From an uncultured Phycisphaerales bacterium (GTDB lineage Bacteria > Planctomycetota > Phycisphaerae > WQYP01): 5,947 nt of DNA. The translations under genes were made by a program, and so were the position numbers. The DNA lies in contig CALCHA010000582.1 in the NCBI GenBank assembly GCA_937901265.1, positions 1 to 5,947 on the forward strand, written 5' to 3'. Under the pieces are notes generated by a model that worked only from the letters and a program-made list of their open reading frames with translations, made no database searches and was not told where the DNA came from. Shown one piece after another: positions 5,379 to 5,947 of this stretch (the stretch's first letter is position 1; each line of letters begins with the position of its first letter).

Positions 5379-5434
5379 GGATTATTCCCGAGCCGCCCGC
5401 AGGCCCCGACCCCCGCACCCTCAGGAGCACCTCC

Positions 5435-5758
5435 ATGACTCACGCCCGCCAGGATTCGCAGTCCGCCGCTCACGACGCGGCCACACAGAATATCCACCCT
5501 TTTGCGGAGTTCACGGGCCATCTTGTCGTGCTGGACACCCAGGGCCCGCTGATCTACATCGGCACGCTGGAGCGGATTCTGCCCAATGCCCTGCTGCTCA
5601 TTGACACCGACGTGCATGACATCAACGACTCCCGTGCGGGCAAGGAACTGTACCTGATGGAGACCCGCGAACTGGGGGTGCGGATCAATCGGGCGCGGGT
5701 CATCGTGCACCTGGCACAGGTGGCGAGTGTGAGCCGACTGGCGGACGTCCGGAATTGA
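5435..5758 (+). CDS. Small beta-rich conserved-looking protein of unknown function
   Basis: This is a 107-residue soluble protein with a hydrophilic first 20 residues, no signal peptide and no membrane segment. From about residue 28 it alternates hydrophobic strands and turns: HLVVLDT, GPLIYIGTL, ALLLIDTDVHDI, then an acidic/charged region (NDSRAGKELYLMETRELG) and VRINRARVIVHL and VASVSRLADV. A compact five-strand barrel of the SH3 or Sm-like kind would fit, as would RNA or nucleoprotein binding, but this is only a fold guess from the strand pattern. The ATG at 5435 has AGGAG 7 bases upstream and a perfect -10 further upstream. The gene is divergent from the secreted haem-motif gene, and its last 59 bases overlap the convergent GH99-like gene. 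It is likely conserved because its core is dense in well-formed strand and turn motifs, but I cannot name its family. Confidence 0.75.
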   Translation: MTHARQDSQSAAHDAATQNIHPFAEFTGHLVVLDTQGPLIYIGTLERILPNALLLIDTDVHDINDSRAGKELYLMETRELGVRINRARVIVHLAQVASVSRLADVRN

Positions 5759-5947
5759 CCGGAGGGACGGCCGGGGGGGCGTGGCCGACGGAGCTGCGCT
5801 GGTTGGCAGCGCGGGCGGGGTTGATCTCGCGGGCGAACACGCGCTTGAGCATTTCAAGGTAGCAATCTCCGTGGGTTTCGTCAGGGAGCAGCAAGGCCCC
5901 TTCGAGCCAGTCGTTCCAGGAAGAAATGGTGACCAGTTTGACGGGGG
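5700..5947 (-). CDS. C-terminal end of a GH99-like/WbsX-like carbohydrate-active protein (5' end outside the window)
   Basis: The minus-strand frame is open from the window edge for 81 residues. It begins VKLVTISSWNDWLEGALL, then LPDETHGDCYLEMLKRVF. This matches the C-terminal hallmark of the GH99-like and WbsX families (an S/N-W-N-E/D-W-x-EG motif, an acidic proline-containing turn, then G-x-x-YLE and a terminal helix). These proteins act on mannosyl or other polysaccharide chains, or occur in polysaccharide gene clusters; the motif alone does not give the substrate. The Asp in WNDW replaces the more common Glu. After the helix comes a low-complexity Pro/Ser-rich tail of about 40 residues, ending at a TGA inside the neighbouring gene. 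A start from the Met or Leu codons within the window would break the motif, so the gene is taken as truncated by the window edge. Confidence 0.65.
   Translation of the reverse strand, partial: PVKLVTISSWNDWLEGALLLPDETHGDCYLEMLKRVFAREINPARAANQRSSVGHAPPAVPPVNSGRPPVGSHSPPVPGAR

Overview
The window is high-GC bacterial DNA packed with protein genes, with no RNA gene, mobile element or CRISPR array. The combination of type II secretion-like pseudopilins, a secreted haem-motif protein of the kind common in Planctomycetes, TPR lipoproteins with Pro/Ala-rich tails and a GH99-like protein points to a planctomycete, perhaps of the Phycisphaerae. That is inference from gene content, not from a marker gene.

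Layout. (A) 1-1921, plus strand: the 3' part of a type II secretion/type IV pilus operon. A GspF-like inner-membrane protein, cut by the window edge, is followed by three very small pilin-like proteins (110, 165 and 134 aa). All three junctions are 4-base ATGA overlaps. (B) 1925-3336, minus strand: a two-gene unit, a TPR lipoprotein followed by a single-pass membrane protein through a GTGA overlap. It converges on operon A with a 3-base gap. (C) 3382-3744, plus: a small protein resembling the 3'-phosphoesterase domain of DNA ligase D, divergent from B. (D) 3833-4273, plus: a zinc-dependent deaminase very similar to the yeast-type cytosine deaminase. (E) 4277-5296, minus: a secreted protein with a TPR-like segment and a CX4CH haem-binding motif, converging on D with a 3-base gap. 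(F) 5435-5758, plus: a small beta-rich protein of unknown function. (G) 5700-5947, minus: the C-terminal end of a GH99-like/WbsX-like protein whose 3' end overlaps F by 59 bases.

Working relations. Operon A should build the membrane platform and pseudopilus tip of a secretion or pilus machine. The TPR lipoprotein of B could be an accessory factor, but nothing in the sequence proves this. C, D, E, F and G look like separate transcription units. The best regulatory signal is between E and F, where two good divergent promoters overlap and share the same AT-rich -10 core. No convincing intrinsic terminator is visible at any of the three convergent junctions.
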